Shown here one piece after another: positions 49,349 through 58,335 of a stretch of DNA of 64,000 nt. The position numbers and the translations under genes were made by a program. The notes below the pieces were generated by a model. It was not told the origin of the DNA. It saw nothing but the letters and a program-made list of their open reading frames with translations, and ran no database searches. Source of the stretch: Sphingomonas paeninsulae (lineage in GTDB: Bacteria; Pseudomonadota; Alphaproteobacteria; Sphingomonadales; Sphingomonadaceae); NCBI RefSeq assembly GCF_003660165.1, contig NZ_CP032829.1, forward strand, positions 124,001 to 188,000, in the 5' to 3' direction. How positions within the stretch are numbered: the stretch's first letter is position 1; each line of letters starts with the position of its first letter.

Positions 49349-49969
49349 TTAAACTTTGGCTAGAGCTGGCGTTGCACGGCGACGTCTCAACGTCCCTCCT
49401 GCAACACCGAAGCCACCGATCATCATTGCCCATGTCGCTGGCTCAGGAGCCGCACCTACCGCGCCCGTGCCACCACCTGTTTGAGTTGCCTCGCCAACGT
49501 TAAGTAAATCGAATGCCCAGTCTGTATTGCGCCCGTTGAAATTGCCGCTGTCTTGAAATCCGTCAGAAAGGTTCGGGCCAACGGCGAAGTTACTGTAAGC
49601 CTGAATCGAAACCGTGTAATCTCCCACTCCAAGAGCAGAAGAGAAAAACGTATCGTAATGCGCGCCCGTTACGCTGTCGGCCGCGACATTTGAGCCACCG
49701 TCATCATTCTCTCCTATTTTAGCGCCAGTAGAATCGAACAGAGCGAGAATTGGATCGAATCCCCCTTCTGGGATCGCAGCGCCGGCTGCATTGGTTCCAC
49801 CGGCATACGACCAGGTTCGTAATGTAACGGTCGACGGCGAACCAACGGCGAAGGTGAAAGTCTGGACGTCATTCGGATTGGTGAACGCGCCGGTAAAAGA
49901 GAAATCGGCCGCCAAAGCGGGCGTTGCCGCCGTGGCAGCTAACAACAAAAGTGCATAACGGAATTTCAT
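49349..49969 (-). CDS. PEP-CTERM sorted, DVUA0089-like exported protein
   Basis: 206 residues from ATG 49969. A signal peptide (MKFRYALLLLAATAATPALA) is followed by a beta-sandwich domain with NPNDVQTFTFAV, TLRTWSYAGGTNAAG and GGFDPILALFDSTGAKIGEN, the pattern of DVUA0089-type proteins. The C-terminus is a complete PEP-CTERM sorting signal: PEPATWAMMIGGFGVAGG, then RRRR. Such proteins are processed by exosortase and usually linked to exopolysaccharide export. Two glycosyltransferase genes follow nearby. No exosortase is in this window. Confidence 0.85.
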   Translation of the reverse strand: MKFRYALLLLAATAATPALAADFSFTGAFTNPNDVQTFTFAVGSPSTVTLRTWSYAGGTNAAGAAIPEGGFDPILALFDSTGAKIGENDDGGSNVAADSVTGAHYDTFFSSALGVGDYTVSIQAYSNFAVGPNLSDGFQDSGNFNGRNTDWAFDLLNVGEATQTGGGTGAVGAAPEPATWAMMIGGFGVAGGTLRRRRATPALAKV

Positions 49970-50081
49970 AAAATATCCCCTCATTGCGATAAGCGCGAAC
50001 GATGCGCGAAATATTCGCCGGCATGCATAACCTTTGCCTCGCCGGGCTTCGGGGTCATTGCCCCATACGCGATACGACTCG

Positions 50082-50100
50082 TTAATTTAACGTTAACCAT
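50082..50100 (+). promoter_or_regulatory. Candidate CtrA binding site (TTAA-N7-TTAACCAT)
   Basis: TTAA TTTAACG TTAA followed by CCAT matches the CtrA consensus TTAA-N7-TTAA, with the fuller TTAACCAT half-site. It lies between two divergent starts, about 110 bp from the PEP-CTERM gene and 80 bp from the glycosyltransferase. The AT-rich context makes a chance match possible. Confidence 0.5.
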
Positions 50101-50177
50101 GATATGGCCGAATGCAATAATGAGCGATCAATCAATCGTGCCATCATGGGATTGCAATTGCCTAACAAAATAGAGCG

Positions 50178-51155
50178 ATGCTAGCGGGGGTTATGACCGC
50201 ACCGCATCCAACCGACACATATCAGGGCCAGATAATACATCATGGATGCCCCGTCCTGATGCTTGTTTATAACGGCTGGGACGACGTTATCGCTGGGCTG
50301 ACCGCTATGCAGTCGAATGTCCAAAATCTGTGGCTCATCGATAATGGTTCGACGATAGATAGAATCGACGAAGTGCGGCAGTCATTCCCTGACGTGCGGA
50401 TCATATCGACGGGCGCAAACCTCGGTTGGGCGGGCGGGTATAATCATGCGATTAGCATTGCCGACGCGGAGGGTTTGGACACCGTCTATCTTCTGAACAG
50501 TGACGCAATCCCCCGCGCAGGTGCTGTCGATCAAGCCATAAAAACATTGCTTTCGGGTCCGGACATAGCGGCAGTGGGCAGCATGATGCTCCACCACAAC
50601 GGCACACGCGCGTTTTTCGATGGCGACTGGCATTGGGACAACAAGCAGGCCACGCCATCTTTAAGGGAAGATGTGCGTGAGGTTCGGACCATTCATGGCG
50701 GAGGCTTCGCGCTTAACCTCAGCGCTTACCGCGACATCGGCCCCTTTCATGAGGATTACTTCCTGTATCACGAGGAAACCGACTGGTGTCTGAGAGCTAG
50801 AGCGGCAGGTTGGCAACTATTGGTCGATTGCAAATCGCGGGTCGACCATGAAGGGGAGGGGTCGAGCACCGGTTTCAACCGCCTTTATTACATCGCGCGT
50901 AATCGTTTTTTGGCGAAACGCCGCGGGATCGCCCTGCGAGATCGCAAGGAAAGCGCAATGTCGATCATAGAATACGAATACCTCGGATCAATCGGGCAAA
51001 GCCATTCCGAACGGATTGCGATAACCAATGGGCTGATCGATGGCCTGCGTGGTCGGTTCGGACAGCGCAAGACCATCTATCCGGCGATGGTCACAGCGCC
51101 ACTTGCCGCGCTATTGCCTTCTGTTTTCAGGTTAAAACGCAAATTGGGTTTATGA
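50178..51155 (+). CDS. Family 2 glycosyltransferase
   Basis: 325 residues, GT-A fold. The N-terminal nucleotide-sugar region reads LMLVYNGWDDVIAGLTAMQS, with LGWAGGYNHAI and VYLLNSDAIPRAGAV carrying the donor-binding Asp. The acceptor region has TIHGGGFALNLSAYRDIGPF and FLYHEETDWCLRARAAGW, as in rhamnosyltransferase-like GT2 proteins. No membrane anchor is obvious. ATG 50193 is an alternative start. Likely acts on a surface polysaccharide. Convergent with the next glycosyltransferase. Confidence 0.85.
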   Translation: MLAGVMTAPHPTDTYQGQIIHHGCPVLMLVYNGWDDVIAGLTAMQSNVQNLWLIDNGSTIDRIDEVRQSFPDVRIISTGANLGWAGGYNHAISIADAEGLDTVYLLNSDAIPRAGAVDQAIKTLLSGPDIAAVGSMMLHHNGTRAFFDGDWHWDNKQATPSLREDVREVRTIHGGGFALNLSAYRDIGPFHEDYFLYHEETDWCLRARAAGWQLLVDCKSRVDHEGEGSSTGFNRLYYIARNRFLAKRRGIALRDRKESAMSIIEYEYLGSIGQSHSERIAITNGLIDGLRGRFGQRKTIYPAMVTAPLAALLPSVFRLKRKLGL

Positions 51156-51163
51156 ACCGATAA

Positions 51164-52177
51164 TCAAACTGATTGCCGTGCCTTTATCCTGTCGTAAACC
51201 TCTCTAAAACCAGCACCGATCGTTGACGCAGCAGCGAGCTTGTCCATGCGCTGTCCGAAATAACGCCGATCCTCCTCAATCAAACTAAAGCAACCAAGCT
51301 CGTCCTTAATTTCCTGCGCCAACGCGGTCTTGAATGGCTTGACGCTGCGCCAGTGCGAATACCAGGCCATGTGGCATCGATCAGCAAACTTTGCGAATAT
51401 CTGCCGGTCAGCAAACGGTACGATATTCGAACGTCCGAGATACGATAGCACTAACCAGAACTTCAGTCGCAACGCGCGTTGATTTAAGAATGCCTCACGG
51501 ATCAGCGCCGCCGATAAACGTCCAGGGTCGGTGGTCATATCAAGATTATTGACCTGATTTCCCCCGTGTATCCGATGAAAAACGATCGCGTCATCGACAT
51601 AGACAAGGCCGTCCGAATAAATAGCATCAAGCGCCATCAGCCAATCAAACGTCAAAGGTGACGCGAAGGCAGCCGGATTAAGTGATGACCGCCGGACAAC
51701 CATTGCATGGCCAGAGAACATCGGCTCGATCAACGCGCGCAACTTCAATGCAGGATCCAGCGGGCGGTTCAGCCTGTCCAGTAACGACGTCCCCAGACGC
51801 TTCCCGTCCTTATCGATCAGCTCCGATCGACCGATGGCCATCGCACCATCGCCAATTGCCGCTAACAACTTGTTATTGCGCTCAGGATCCCAGATGTCGT
51901 CCTGATCGGCGATCGCCACAAACTCTCCACATGCGGCCTGCGACAAGGTGAGCAGTCGGTTTGCTTGTCCAGCCCTGCCAGAGGCGGCCAGCACCGAAAC
52001 CCGCTGATCGGCCGCAGCATAACTATCCGCAATGACCATACTAGCGTCGCTTGAGCCATCATCGAGGATCAGAAGTTCGAAATCTTGATGGGTCTGCGTC
52101 AGGATCGAATCGATCTGCTCCCGCAAAAACAAGCCGCCATTGTAGGTCGGCAAAATGATCGAAAGCAGCGGGGTCAT
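51164..52177 (-). CDS. Family 2 glycosyltransferase
   Basis: 337 residues. Classic GT2 start (LLSIILPTYNGGLFLREQID, SILTQTHQDFELLILDDGSS) with the DxD-like element in FVAIADQDDIWDPERN. This group (WcaA/rhamnosyltransferase-like) builds surface glycans. The two neighbouring glycosyltransferases are only distantly alike. The start ATG 52177 is directly upstream of the broken SDR gene remnant. Confidence 0.87.
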   Translation of the reverse strand: MTPLLSIILPTYNGGLFLREQIDSILTQTHQDFELLILDDGSSDASMVIADSYAAADQRVSVLAASGRAGQANRLLTLSQAACGEFVAIADQDDIWDPERNNKLLAAIGDGAMAIGRSELIDKDGKRLGTSLLDRLNRPLDPALKLRALIEPMFSGHAMVVRRSSLNPAAFASPLTFDWLMALDAIYSDGLVYVDDAIVFHRIHGGNQVNNLDMTTDPGRLSAALIREAFLNQRALRLKFWLVLSYLGRSNIVPFADRQIFAKFADRCHMAWYSHWRSVKPFKTALAQEIKDELGCFSLIEEDRRYFGQRMDKLAAASTIGAGFREVYDRIKARQSV

Positions 52178-52224
52178 CGAATGCAGCCTGGTATCCTACG
52201 GAGCAAACGCGCCCTAGCCCGAGT

Positions 52225-52600
52225 TTAACAGCGTCCCCCAACTTGGCTATGTGAGGGGGCAAAACCAATGCTGAGGCCACCGTCGCATTCGATTGTCGCG
52301 CCCGTCATGCACGAGGATGCCCGACTGGCCAAGAAGATCGCAGTTCCGTGTCGCCTTGTTTCCCAGTTCTGATAGCACGGATGCGGTCATCTTAGTGTGA
52401 AAGAAGCCCGAAGCGATCGCGTTTACGAGGATGTTGGCTGGCGCAATCTGCTTTGCGAAATATCGCGTAAGCATGAGCACGCCAGCTTTGGAAGCTGCAT
52501 AAGCATATGATTCAAAGGATGGCGGACGAATTTCGTCAATTGGCGCAATGTTTATAACGCGCTGGCGCTTGTTTGGTCGCGTCGCGATCCTGCACTGTAT
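52225..52600 (-). pseudogene. Broken short-chain dehydrogenase/reductase gene
   Basis: Reading leftward from about 52600: RVINIAPIDEIRPPSFESYA, then YAASKAGVLMLTRYFAKQIA and PANILVNAIASGFFHTKMTA, an SDR core with the catalytic Tyr-x3-Lys (YAASK). The Rossmann N-terminus (about 130 residues) is missing. After LSELGNKA the frame shifts, and the correct end appears in another frame as TAIFLASRASSCMTGATIEC and DGGLSIGF, stopping at 52225. The block expected between (PLGR-x-PEDVAG) is deleted. So both a truncation and an internal deletion with frameshift have occurred. It looks like a 3-oxoacyl-ACP reductase-like gene. Confidence 0.75.
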
Positions 52601-52627
52601 CTGGCCGCGCCTAACGGTCCGCTAGCT

Positions 52628-52665
52628 CAGTTCCAATGATTGGGAATTCCCAATCATTGGAACTG
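52628..52665. repeat. Perfect 38-bp palindrome upstream of the TonB receptor
   Basis: Left arm CAGTTCCAATGATTGGGAA (52628-52646), right arm its exact reverse complement (52647-52665). Each arm contains CCAAT-N-ATTGG, itself a short inverted repeat, centred at 52638 and 52655, 17 bp apart. A -35-like TTGGAA (52657-52662) lies in the right arm, with TTTAAG at 52680-52685 after a 17-bp spacer. This looks like an operator; a hairpin or old insertion scar are alternatives. Confidence 0.7.
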
Positions 52666-52741
52666 TAACAAACTCGCAATTTAAGTGTCACTCGCCCCCC
52701 GTAGGCGCGGCATCGATCGACAGGATCCGGGGAAATAAACC

Positions 52742-55024
52742 ATGAAAATGATGACCGCAGGGCGTGGGCACCTGCTTAGTGCCAGCGCACTCGCTCTCGC
52801 AATAATTTGTGCGCAACCTGCTTTCGCGGCGGATGACGCTTTACCATCGGAAAGCGCTCCCGACGCGGCGAGTGCCGACCAGAAAACCGCCGAGGGGTCG
52901 GATATCCTCGTGACCGGTACCAAGGCGAATGAGATCGCGCCTGTCACCGCGTCGCTGCAAACGACCCAGCCGCAGGCGATCGTGTCGCGCTCTTTTATCG
53001 AGGAGTCGCTACCTGCGACTGTCGACTTCAACCAGATCGCGCTGATTACGCCGAGCGTGTCCAATTATGGCGGTAATAACGGTATCGGCCTGTCCGAATC
53101 CAAGGCGCAGATTCGTGGCTTTCAGGACGGCGAATATAACATCACCTATGACGGCGTGCCCTTCGGCGACACCAACGATCCAACCCACCATTCAACAACC
53201 TTCTTCCCGTCGAACACGATCGAAACTCTGGTCGTCGATCGCGGCCCCGGCAACGCCAGCCAGCTTGGTCAAGCGACCTTCGGTGGCACGTTCAACCTGT
53301 TCTCACGCGCGACGCGCGATGATTTCGGCGGCCAGTTGGTCGCCAGCTACGGCAGCTTCAACACCTACCTTGCGCGTGGCCTGCTTGAGACCGGGGCCAT
53401 CAAGGGGCTGGGCGGGACCGAAGCGGTGTTCAGCGGGCAATATGTCCACAGCGACGGGCGCTCGTCGGATTCGAAATATCAGAACTACAATCTCTTTGGG
53501 AAAGTCATGGTCCCGATCAGCCCCGACGTGCGGCTGACCTTCCTCGCGACCTACAACAAGAACCGCTTCAATCAGGCGGACAGCGATGGCTCGACGCTGG
53601 CCCAGCAGGCGCTTTTCGGTAAATATTACGCGCTCAACGATGACCCGAAGTCGTCGCAATATTATGGCTATAACTATACCAACAAGACCACTGATTTCGA
53701 GATCATCAAGCTGGAAGCGAACCTCTCGCCGAATGCGGTGTTAGAAAATCGCGCCTATACATATTACTACGATAACGAGACGCTGTCGGCTAATGACGTG
53801 ACGACGCTGCCGGGCACCCTCTACACCACGAAGTCGGCGACCGGAGCGACCATCAAGGGCGACATTCCGGGCTATACCAAGACGAACAAATACCGCGTCT
53901 TTGGCGACATCGTGAAGGCGCGGATCGATTTCGGCTTCGGTGCGCTGACCGCAGGTGCTTGGCTAGAGTTCAGCAACACCTATCGTCAGCAGCGCGACGT
54001 CGATCTCACATCAGGTGGGTTCAACTATGCCGAAAAGGTCGTGGTTGCGCCCTCGACCGGGCTCAATCCCGGACAGGTGACGCCACAGTACATCAAATTC
54101 GACCAGAATTCGCAGGGCAATCATACTGAGGAATTCATCGAGCTCGAGCTTCGCCCTTTTGCCGGCCTCAAGATCACGCCCGGATTCAAACATGTCGATT
54201 TCAATCGCAAGGTCGATGCCACGTATAATCAGACGACCCGCTATGCCCAGCGGCTGTCCAACACTTACACCGCCAATCTGCCGTTTCTGACGGTCAATTA
54301 TCAACCGTTTTCGAACCTGTCGGTGTACGGGCAATATGCCAAGGGTTTCCTGATCCCGTCGCTCAGCCAGCTCTACGTTGCAAACCCCAGTTTCTCGAAC
54401 GCCGTGCCGCAGCGGTCCACCAATTATCAGGCCGGGGCGGTCTATCACGGCAGCCATCTGTCGCTCGATGCTGATGTTTACGTGATCAACTTTACCAACA
54501 AATTCTACAGCTATACCGACACCAGCCCCGATAAGCTGGGCACTATCTTCACCAACATCGGCGGTGCACTGTACAAGGGCGTCGAGGCACAGGCGACTTA
54601 CGCATTCGGCAATGGCTTTGCCGTGTTTGCAAACGGCTCGCGCAACTATGCCAAGACAAACGCCTATACCGATCCTGTCAGCGGGCTCGTCATCCTACGG
54701 ACGATCATCGCCAAGGCACCCCTTTCCACCGCCGCAGCGGGCGTGCTCTACAAACATGGACCGATCCGTTTTTCGCTCACCGACAAGTGGACGGGCGCAC
54801 AATATGCCGACCTGACCAACCAGACCCGTATTTCGCCCTATAACTCGGCCAATCTGGGAGTGAGCTACGACATCGGGCGGATGCGGGTTGGTCTGGACGT
54901 GACCGATTTGTTCAACTCGGAGAAGATCAATCAGATCTCGGGCACGCCGATCGTCGCGACGACCTCGCAAATCTATTATCAGCCGGGTCGCGCGATCACC
55001 GGCCAGCTCACCTATAACTTCTGA
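52742..55024 (+). CDS. TonB-dependent outer-membrane receptor
   Basis: 760 residues. Signal peptide (LLSASALALAIICAQPAFAA), then a TonB-box-like SDILVTGTKANEIAPVT, the plug domain (SESKAQIRGFQDGEYNITYD, GVPFGDTNDPTHHSTTFFPS) and a 22-strand barrel ending in Phe (AITGQLTYNF). It takes up a specific ligand across the outer membrane using the proton motive force. The ligand is unknown; the two phosphatases directly downstream (the first ATG overlaps this stop) suggest a phosphorylated compound. GGGGA before ATG 52742. Confidence 0.93.
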   Translation: MKMMTAGRGHLLSASALALAIICAQPAFAADDALPSESAPDAASADQKTAEGSDILVTGTKANEIAPVTASLQTTQPQAIVSRSFIEESLPATVDFNQIALITPSVSNYGGNNGIGLSESKAQIRGFQDGEYNITYDGVPFGDTNDPTHHSTTFFPSNTIETLVVDRGPGNASQLGQATFGGTFNLFSRATRDDFGGQLVASYGSFNTYLARGLLETGAIKGLGGTEAVFSGQYVHSDGRSSDSKYQNYNLFGKVMVPISPDVRLTFLATYNKNRFNQADSDGSTLAQQALFGKYYALNDDPKSSQYYGYNYTNKTTDFEIIKLEANLSPNAVLENRAYTYYYDNETLSANDVTTLPGTLYTTKSATGATIKGDIPGYTKTNKYRVFGDIVKARIDFGFGALTAGAWLEFSNTYRQQRDVDLTSGGFNYAEKVVVAPSTGLNPGQVTPQYIKFDQNSQGNHTEEFIELELRPFAGLKITPGFKHVDFNRKVDATYNQTTRYAQRLSNTYTANLPFLTVNYQPFSNLSVYGQYAKGFLIPSLSQLYVANPSFSNAVPQRSTNYQAGAVYHGSHLSLDADVYVINFTNKFYSYTDTSPDKLGTIFTNIGGALYKGVEAQATYAFGNGFAVFANGSRNYAKTNAYTDPVSGLVILRTIIAKAPLSTAAAGVLYKHGPIRFSLTDKWTGAQYADLTNQTRISPYNSANLGVSYDIGRMRVGLDVTDLFNSEKINQISGTPIVATTSQIYYQPGRAITGQLTYNF

Positions 55025-55734
55025 TGCGCGGCTTGTTGGCATTTGCGGTGCTGCTGGTCGCTGCTGCACCGGTGCCCAAAACTGCTCCCCTCTTGACGGC
55101 GCGGGATCTTGATCCCGCGCTCGTTTTGCCGCCACCTCCTGCGTCCGGCAGCGCGCAGGCGGTGGCGGAGCTTGCCGAATTGCACGCTCAGGAATTGACG
55201 CGCACGCCAGCCGAGGAAGCGACAGCACGGCGCGACGGCGATACCAAGAATGCAACGATCTTCGCCGAAGTGCTCGGCTCGAAATTCGTGCTGGAACAAC
55301 TGCCCGCCACAACCGCAATGTTGGCGCTGGTGCGGGCCAGTGAAAAAGACGTGGTCGATCGCGGTAAAGACCATTTCCGGCGGATGCGGCCCTATGCCGT
55401 CGATACGACGCTGAAAAGCTGCAAGCACAGTGACGAGATCTACACGAGCTATCCCAGCGGCCATACGTCAATGGCCTTTTCGATGGGCGAAGTTCTCGCG
55501 CGACTGGTACCCGAAAGCGCCGACGCGATCCTCACTCGAGCGGCGCGATACGGACAAAGCCGGATCGTTTGCGAACAGCATTTCGGTAGCGACATAACCG
55601 CCGGGCAACAACTCGGCACGCTGATTGCCGAACGGCTGATGGGCAAGCCGGACTTTCGTATCGCCTTCGATGCCGCCCGCATGGAACTCATTCAGGCAGG
55701 AATAGCGCGCGCGAGTACCCCTTTGAGGAATTGA
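55024..55734 (+). CDS. Class A acid phosphatase (PAP2 superfamily), periplasmic, copy 1
   Basis: 236 residues with a signal peptide (MRGLLAFAVLLVAAAPVP). The three-part PAP2 signature is complete: K-x6-RP (KDHFRRMRP), PSGH (SYPSGHTSMAFSMG) and SR-x5-H-x3-D (SRIVCEQHFGSD). This makes it a vanadium-haloperoxidase-fold acid phosphatase like PhoC, acting on phosphomonoesters in the periplasm. The ATG overlaps the receptor stop (TGATG) and the next phosphatase starts 2 bp after its stop, so all three are translated as a unit. Confidence 0.9.
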   Translation: MRGLLAFAVLLVAAAPVPKTAPLLTARDLDPALVLPPPPASGSAQAVAELAELHAQELTRTPAEEATARRDGDTKNATIFAEVLGSKFVLEQLPATTAMLALVRASEKDVVDRGKDHFRRMRPYAVDTTLKSCKHSDEIYTSYPSGHTSMAFSMGEVLARLVPESADAILTRAARYGQSRIVCEQHFGSDITAGQQLGTLIAERLMGKPDFRIAFDAARMELIQAGIARASTPLRN

Positions 55735-55736
55735 CC

Positions 55737-56453
55737 ATGACGCCATCTAAATATCTCGCGACACTGGCCGGTACGGCGCTCATGCTCGGTGGCGGCGCAC
55801 ATGCGGCGCAAAAAGAAACCCTGCACTATCTCACCAGTGCCGATGTCGAGCCGGTCATGATCCTGCCCAAACCCTTTGCACCGGGTTCGGATGGCGAAAA
55901 TGCCGAACTCGCCGAATTGCACCGGATCATCGCGTCGGCCAGCGCCGCGCGCATGGCGCAGGCCAAATGGGACGATGCGCATGAAGATCCCGCGCTGTTC
56001 GACGATGTGCTTGGCGTCAAACTGGAGGTGATGCCTGCAACCTGGGCGCTGCTGAGCGAAGTGCAGGAAGAAGGCGAAGTCGCCGCCGATGTCTCGAAAA
56101 ACTATTTTGACCGTGCTCGCCCCTGGGCGACCGACTCTACGCTGGCGAATTGCGATGCAGGCAAGAACGCAAATCCACGCCGCTCCTACCCGAGCGGCCA
56201 TTCGACCCTAAGCTATTCGGTCGGTTTCGTCCTTGCGCGTCTCGTGCCCGAAAAGGCGGACGTGATCCTGTCGCGCGCTGCAGATTATGCCATGAGCCGT
56301 CAGGTCTGCGGCGTTCACTATCCCTCCGATACCGAGGCAAGCCATGTCCTTGCCACGATCATCGGAACCAAACTTCTCGCCAATCCGTCCTTTGTTGCAA
56401 AGATGGCTGCCGCACGGAGCGAACTCCGGGCGGCTCATCTGACACATTGGTAA
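55737..56453 (+). CDS. Class A acid phosphatase (PAP2 superfamily), periplasmic, copy 2
   Basis: 238 residues. Signal peptide (YLATLAGTALMLGGGAHAA). Motifs: K-x6-RP (KNYFDRARP), PSGH (SYPSGHSTLSYSVG) and SR-x5-H-x3-D (SRQVCGVHYPSD). It is clearly a paralogue of the preceding gene (same layout, similar blocks such as NAELAELHRI versus VAELAELHAQ) but well diverged, so the two probably differ in substrate. ATG 55737 is chosen over TTG 55731. Convergent with the beta-propeller gene. Confidence 0.9.
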   Translation: MTPSKYLATLAGTALMLGGGAHAAQKETLHYLTSADVEPVMILPKPFAPGSDGENAELAELHRIIASASAARMAQAKWDDAHEDPALFDDVLGVKLEVMPATWALLSEVQEEGEVAADVSKNYFDRARPWATDSTLANCDAGKNANPRRSYPSGHSTLSYSVGFVLARLVPEKADVILSRAADYAMSRQVCGVHYPSDTEASHVLATIIGTKLLANPSFVAKMAAARSELRAAHLTHW

Positions 56454-56476
56454 ACGGCGGGACTAAATATCCCGCC

Positions 56477-57490
56477 TCAGTGACGCGACATCACGGCCAC
56501 ATGGAACGAACCGGGAATTGCCGCTGGTCGCGCGCCAGCGGTTGCGGGGGGAGAAAAATGCGCTGTCGGCAAATAGAGCATCCCATCCGCTGGATTGAGA
56601 GCGCCGGTTCGCGCCCCGACTTCCGATTTTGCCGTGCTCACGACTTTGGCTCCGCCCGCTGCGTCCAGCGCGATGATGCTCAGTGTCCCATCCCGCCCGT
56701 TGGGAATAATGGCGGTCCGCCGCGCCATATCCATGATGACGGCATCAGGGCCGCTGCCAATCGGCAACAGCGCCACCATCTTGTGCGATGTGACGCTGAC
56801 CAGCGCAGCCTTGCCATTGGCACACGCGCTGATGAGCTGGCCCGTCTTGCCGTCAAAGCCGAGACCCGTTGGCCCCGTACAGCCAGGCAGCGGAATTGCA
56901 GCACCAATCTTGCCAGTGGTGAGGTTCGCGCTCTCGATCTCGTTCAAATCTTCATTGTTCACATACAGCATATTGTTGTTGCCAAGCACGCCGAATTCGA
57001 GCGCAGGCTTCAGCGTGATCGTGCGAATGACCTTGCGGGTTGCGACGTCGATAATAGACACCGTTCCGCTCTTCGCATTCATCACCATCGCATGGCCGGT
57101 AGCGGGATCATAAAAGGCCGCGTCAGGGTCGTTTCCCACGGCGATCTGAGCCAGTTCGTGGCCGTCGCCCGTGTCGAGTAAACGCACGCTATTGTCGTGA
57201 CCGCTCGTCACCAGCAGCATCGATTTGCCGGGGATGGGGACAACTGCGTGTGCTCTGGCGATGGCGCCGAATAAGCGGATCGTGTTGCTATGGGCCAGAT
57301 CGACAGCCAGCACAGTGTTGCCATGTGCGACATATAGCCGGTGCGCCGCGCCATCGACGCTCGCATAATCCCACCCGCCATCGGGTCCGGCAATCGAACC
57401 ACTGGCAACATAAGTAGGTGCCGGGCCCGCCGAAACCAGCGTGGCAGCACCAATGGAGACGAGCAGCATCTTGAAAGCAGTGCGCAGCAT
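56477..57490 (-). CDS. YncE-like periplasmic beta-propeller protein
   Basis: 337 residues with a signal peptide (MLLVSIGAATLVSAGPAP). The mature protein is built of repeats of the YVTN type (YASVDGAAHRLYVAHGNTVL, KSMLLVTSGHDNSVRLLDTG, AMVMNAKSGTVSIIDVATRK), a seven-bladed propeller as in YncE. YncE-type proteins bind DNA or metals in some cases, but the role is not settled. Divergent from the response regulator, with 158 bp between. Its place inside the receptor/phosphatase/TCS cluster suggests a joint function. Confidence 0.82.
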   Translation of the reverse strand: MLRTAFKMLLVSIGAATLVSAGPAPTYVASGSIAGPDGGWDYASVDGAAHRLYVAHGNTVLAVDLAHSNTIRLFGAIARAHAVVPIPGKSMLLVTSGHDNSVRLLDTGDGHELAQIAVGNDPDAAFYDPATGHAMVMNAKSGTVSIIDVATRKVIRTITLKPALEFGVLGNNNMLYVNNEDLNEIESANLTTGKIGAAIPLPGCTGPTGLGFDGKTGQLISACANGKAALVSVTSHKMVALLPIGSGPDAVIMDMARRTAIIPNGRDGTLSIIALDAAGGAKVVSTAKSEVGARTGALNPADGMLYLPTAHFSPPATAGARPAAIPGSFHVAVMSRH

Positions 57491-57648
57491 GAACGGACTC
57501 GATTTTGATTTGGAGTGAGGCGTTCAGAGTGACGATGGGTGCGCGCGGATGCCAGCAACTTTGCCGGACATTGGGAAGATTTATAACTAAGCTGCGACTT
57601 TCGGGCTATCGCGTCCTTCGTTCACAATGATCACTAAAGGCCATTCGA

Positions 57649-58335
57649 ATGCGGGTATTGGTTGCTGAGGACGACGCCGATACGACCGACATCGTCGTGC
57701 GCGCTTTATCCAAACTCGGCCATATCGTGACAGCGGTAGCGACCGGTGGCGACGCGCTCCATGCCGGGGTGGCGGGCGCTTATGATGTCATCGTGCTCGA
57801 TCGGATGCTTCCCGGAATCAATGGAGTGGAAGTCCTGCAACGCTGGCGCGCAGCGGGCATTCATACGCCGGTCCTGATGCTCACCGCGCTTGGCGGTATT
57901 GCTGACAGGGTAGGGGGGCTGGAGGCTGGCGCGGACGACTATCTGGTTAAACCCTTTGCGACCGTCGAACTCGCAGCGCGACTGACCGCATTGCAGCGAC
58001 GCCCCGTTATTGCCGACCTGCCGACCCGGCTTCAAGTGGGGTCGATCACATTGGATCTGCTAAAGCGAGAGGTGAGGCGCGCTGGACGAGAGGTTCACCT
58101 GCAACCGCGCGAATTTGCCCTGCTCGAACAGCTCATGCGACACGCCGGGGAAGTGGTGACGCGCTCGATGTTCCTCGAACGGGTTTGGGGCTTTCACTTC
58201 GATCCGCAGACCAACATCGTCGAGAGCCACCTCAGTCGATTGCGATCGAAACTGAAAGATGGCTTTACCACGGATCCGATCGAAACATTGCGTGGTGTTG
58301 GTTATCGAATGCGTCTCGATGTCGAGGATGGCTGA
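57649..58335 (+). CDS. OmpR-family response regulator
   Basis: 228 residues. Receiver domain with acidic pair (EDDADT), phospho-acceptor Asp51 (VIVLDRMLPG) and Lys101 (YLVKPF). The C-terminal winged helix has LQPREFALLEQLMRHAGEVV and NIVESHLSRLRSKL, an OmpR/CusR-like effector. The stop overlaps the kinase ATG. It probably controls the efflux genes downstream and perhaps the receptor operon. Confidence 0.92.
   Translation: MRVLVAEDDADTTDIVVRALSKLGHIVTAVATGGDALHAGVAGAYDVIVLDRMLPGINGVEVLQRWRAAGIHTPVLMLTALGGIADRVGGLEAGADDYLVKPFATVELAARLTALQRRPVIADLPTRLQVGSITLDLLKREVRRAGREVHLQPREFALLEQLMRHAGEVVTRSMFLERVWGFHFDPQTNIVESHLSRLRSKLKDGFTTDPIETLRGVGYRMRLDVEDG

Larger units (their letters stand above)
52178..52741. 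other. Gene-poor stretch before the TonB receptor
   Basis: Holds the SDR remnant (52225-52600), the 38-bp palindrome (52628-52665) and a leader to the receptor ATG. I see no intact gene, no tRNA and no insertion-sequence ends. Composition is more AT-rich around the palindrome. Confidence 0.6.

Noticed and set aside
56150-57181. 343-codon plus-strand frame
   Set aside because: Runs across the end of a phosphatase and antisense to the beta-propeller gene, both of which have clear motifs.
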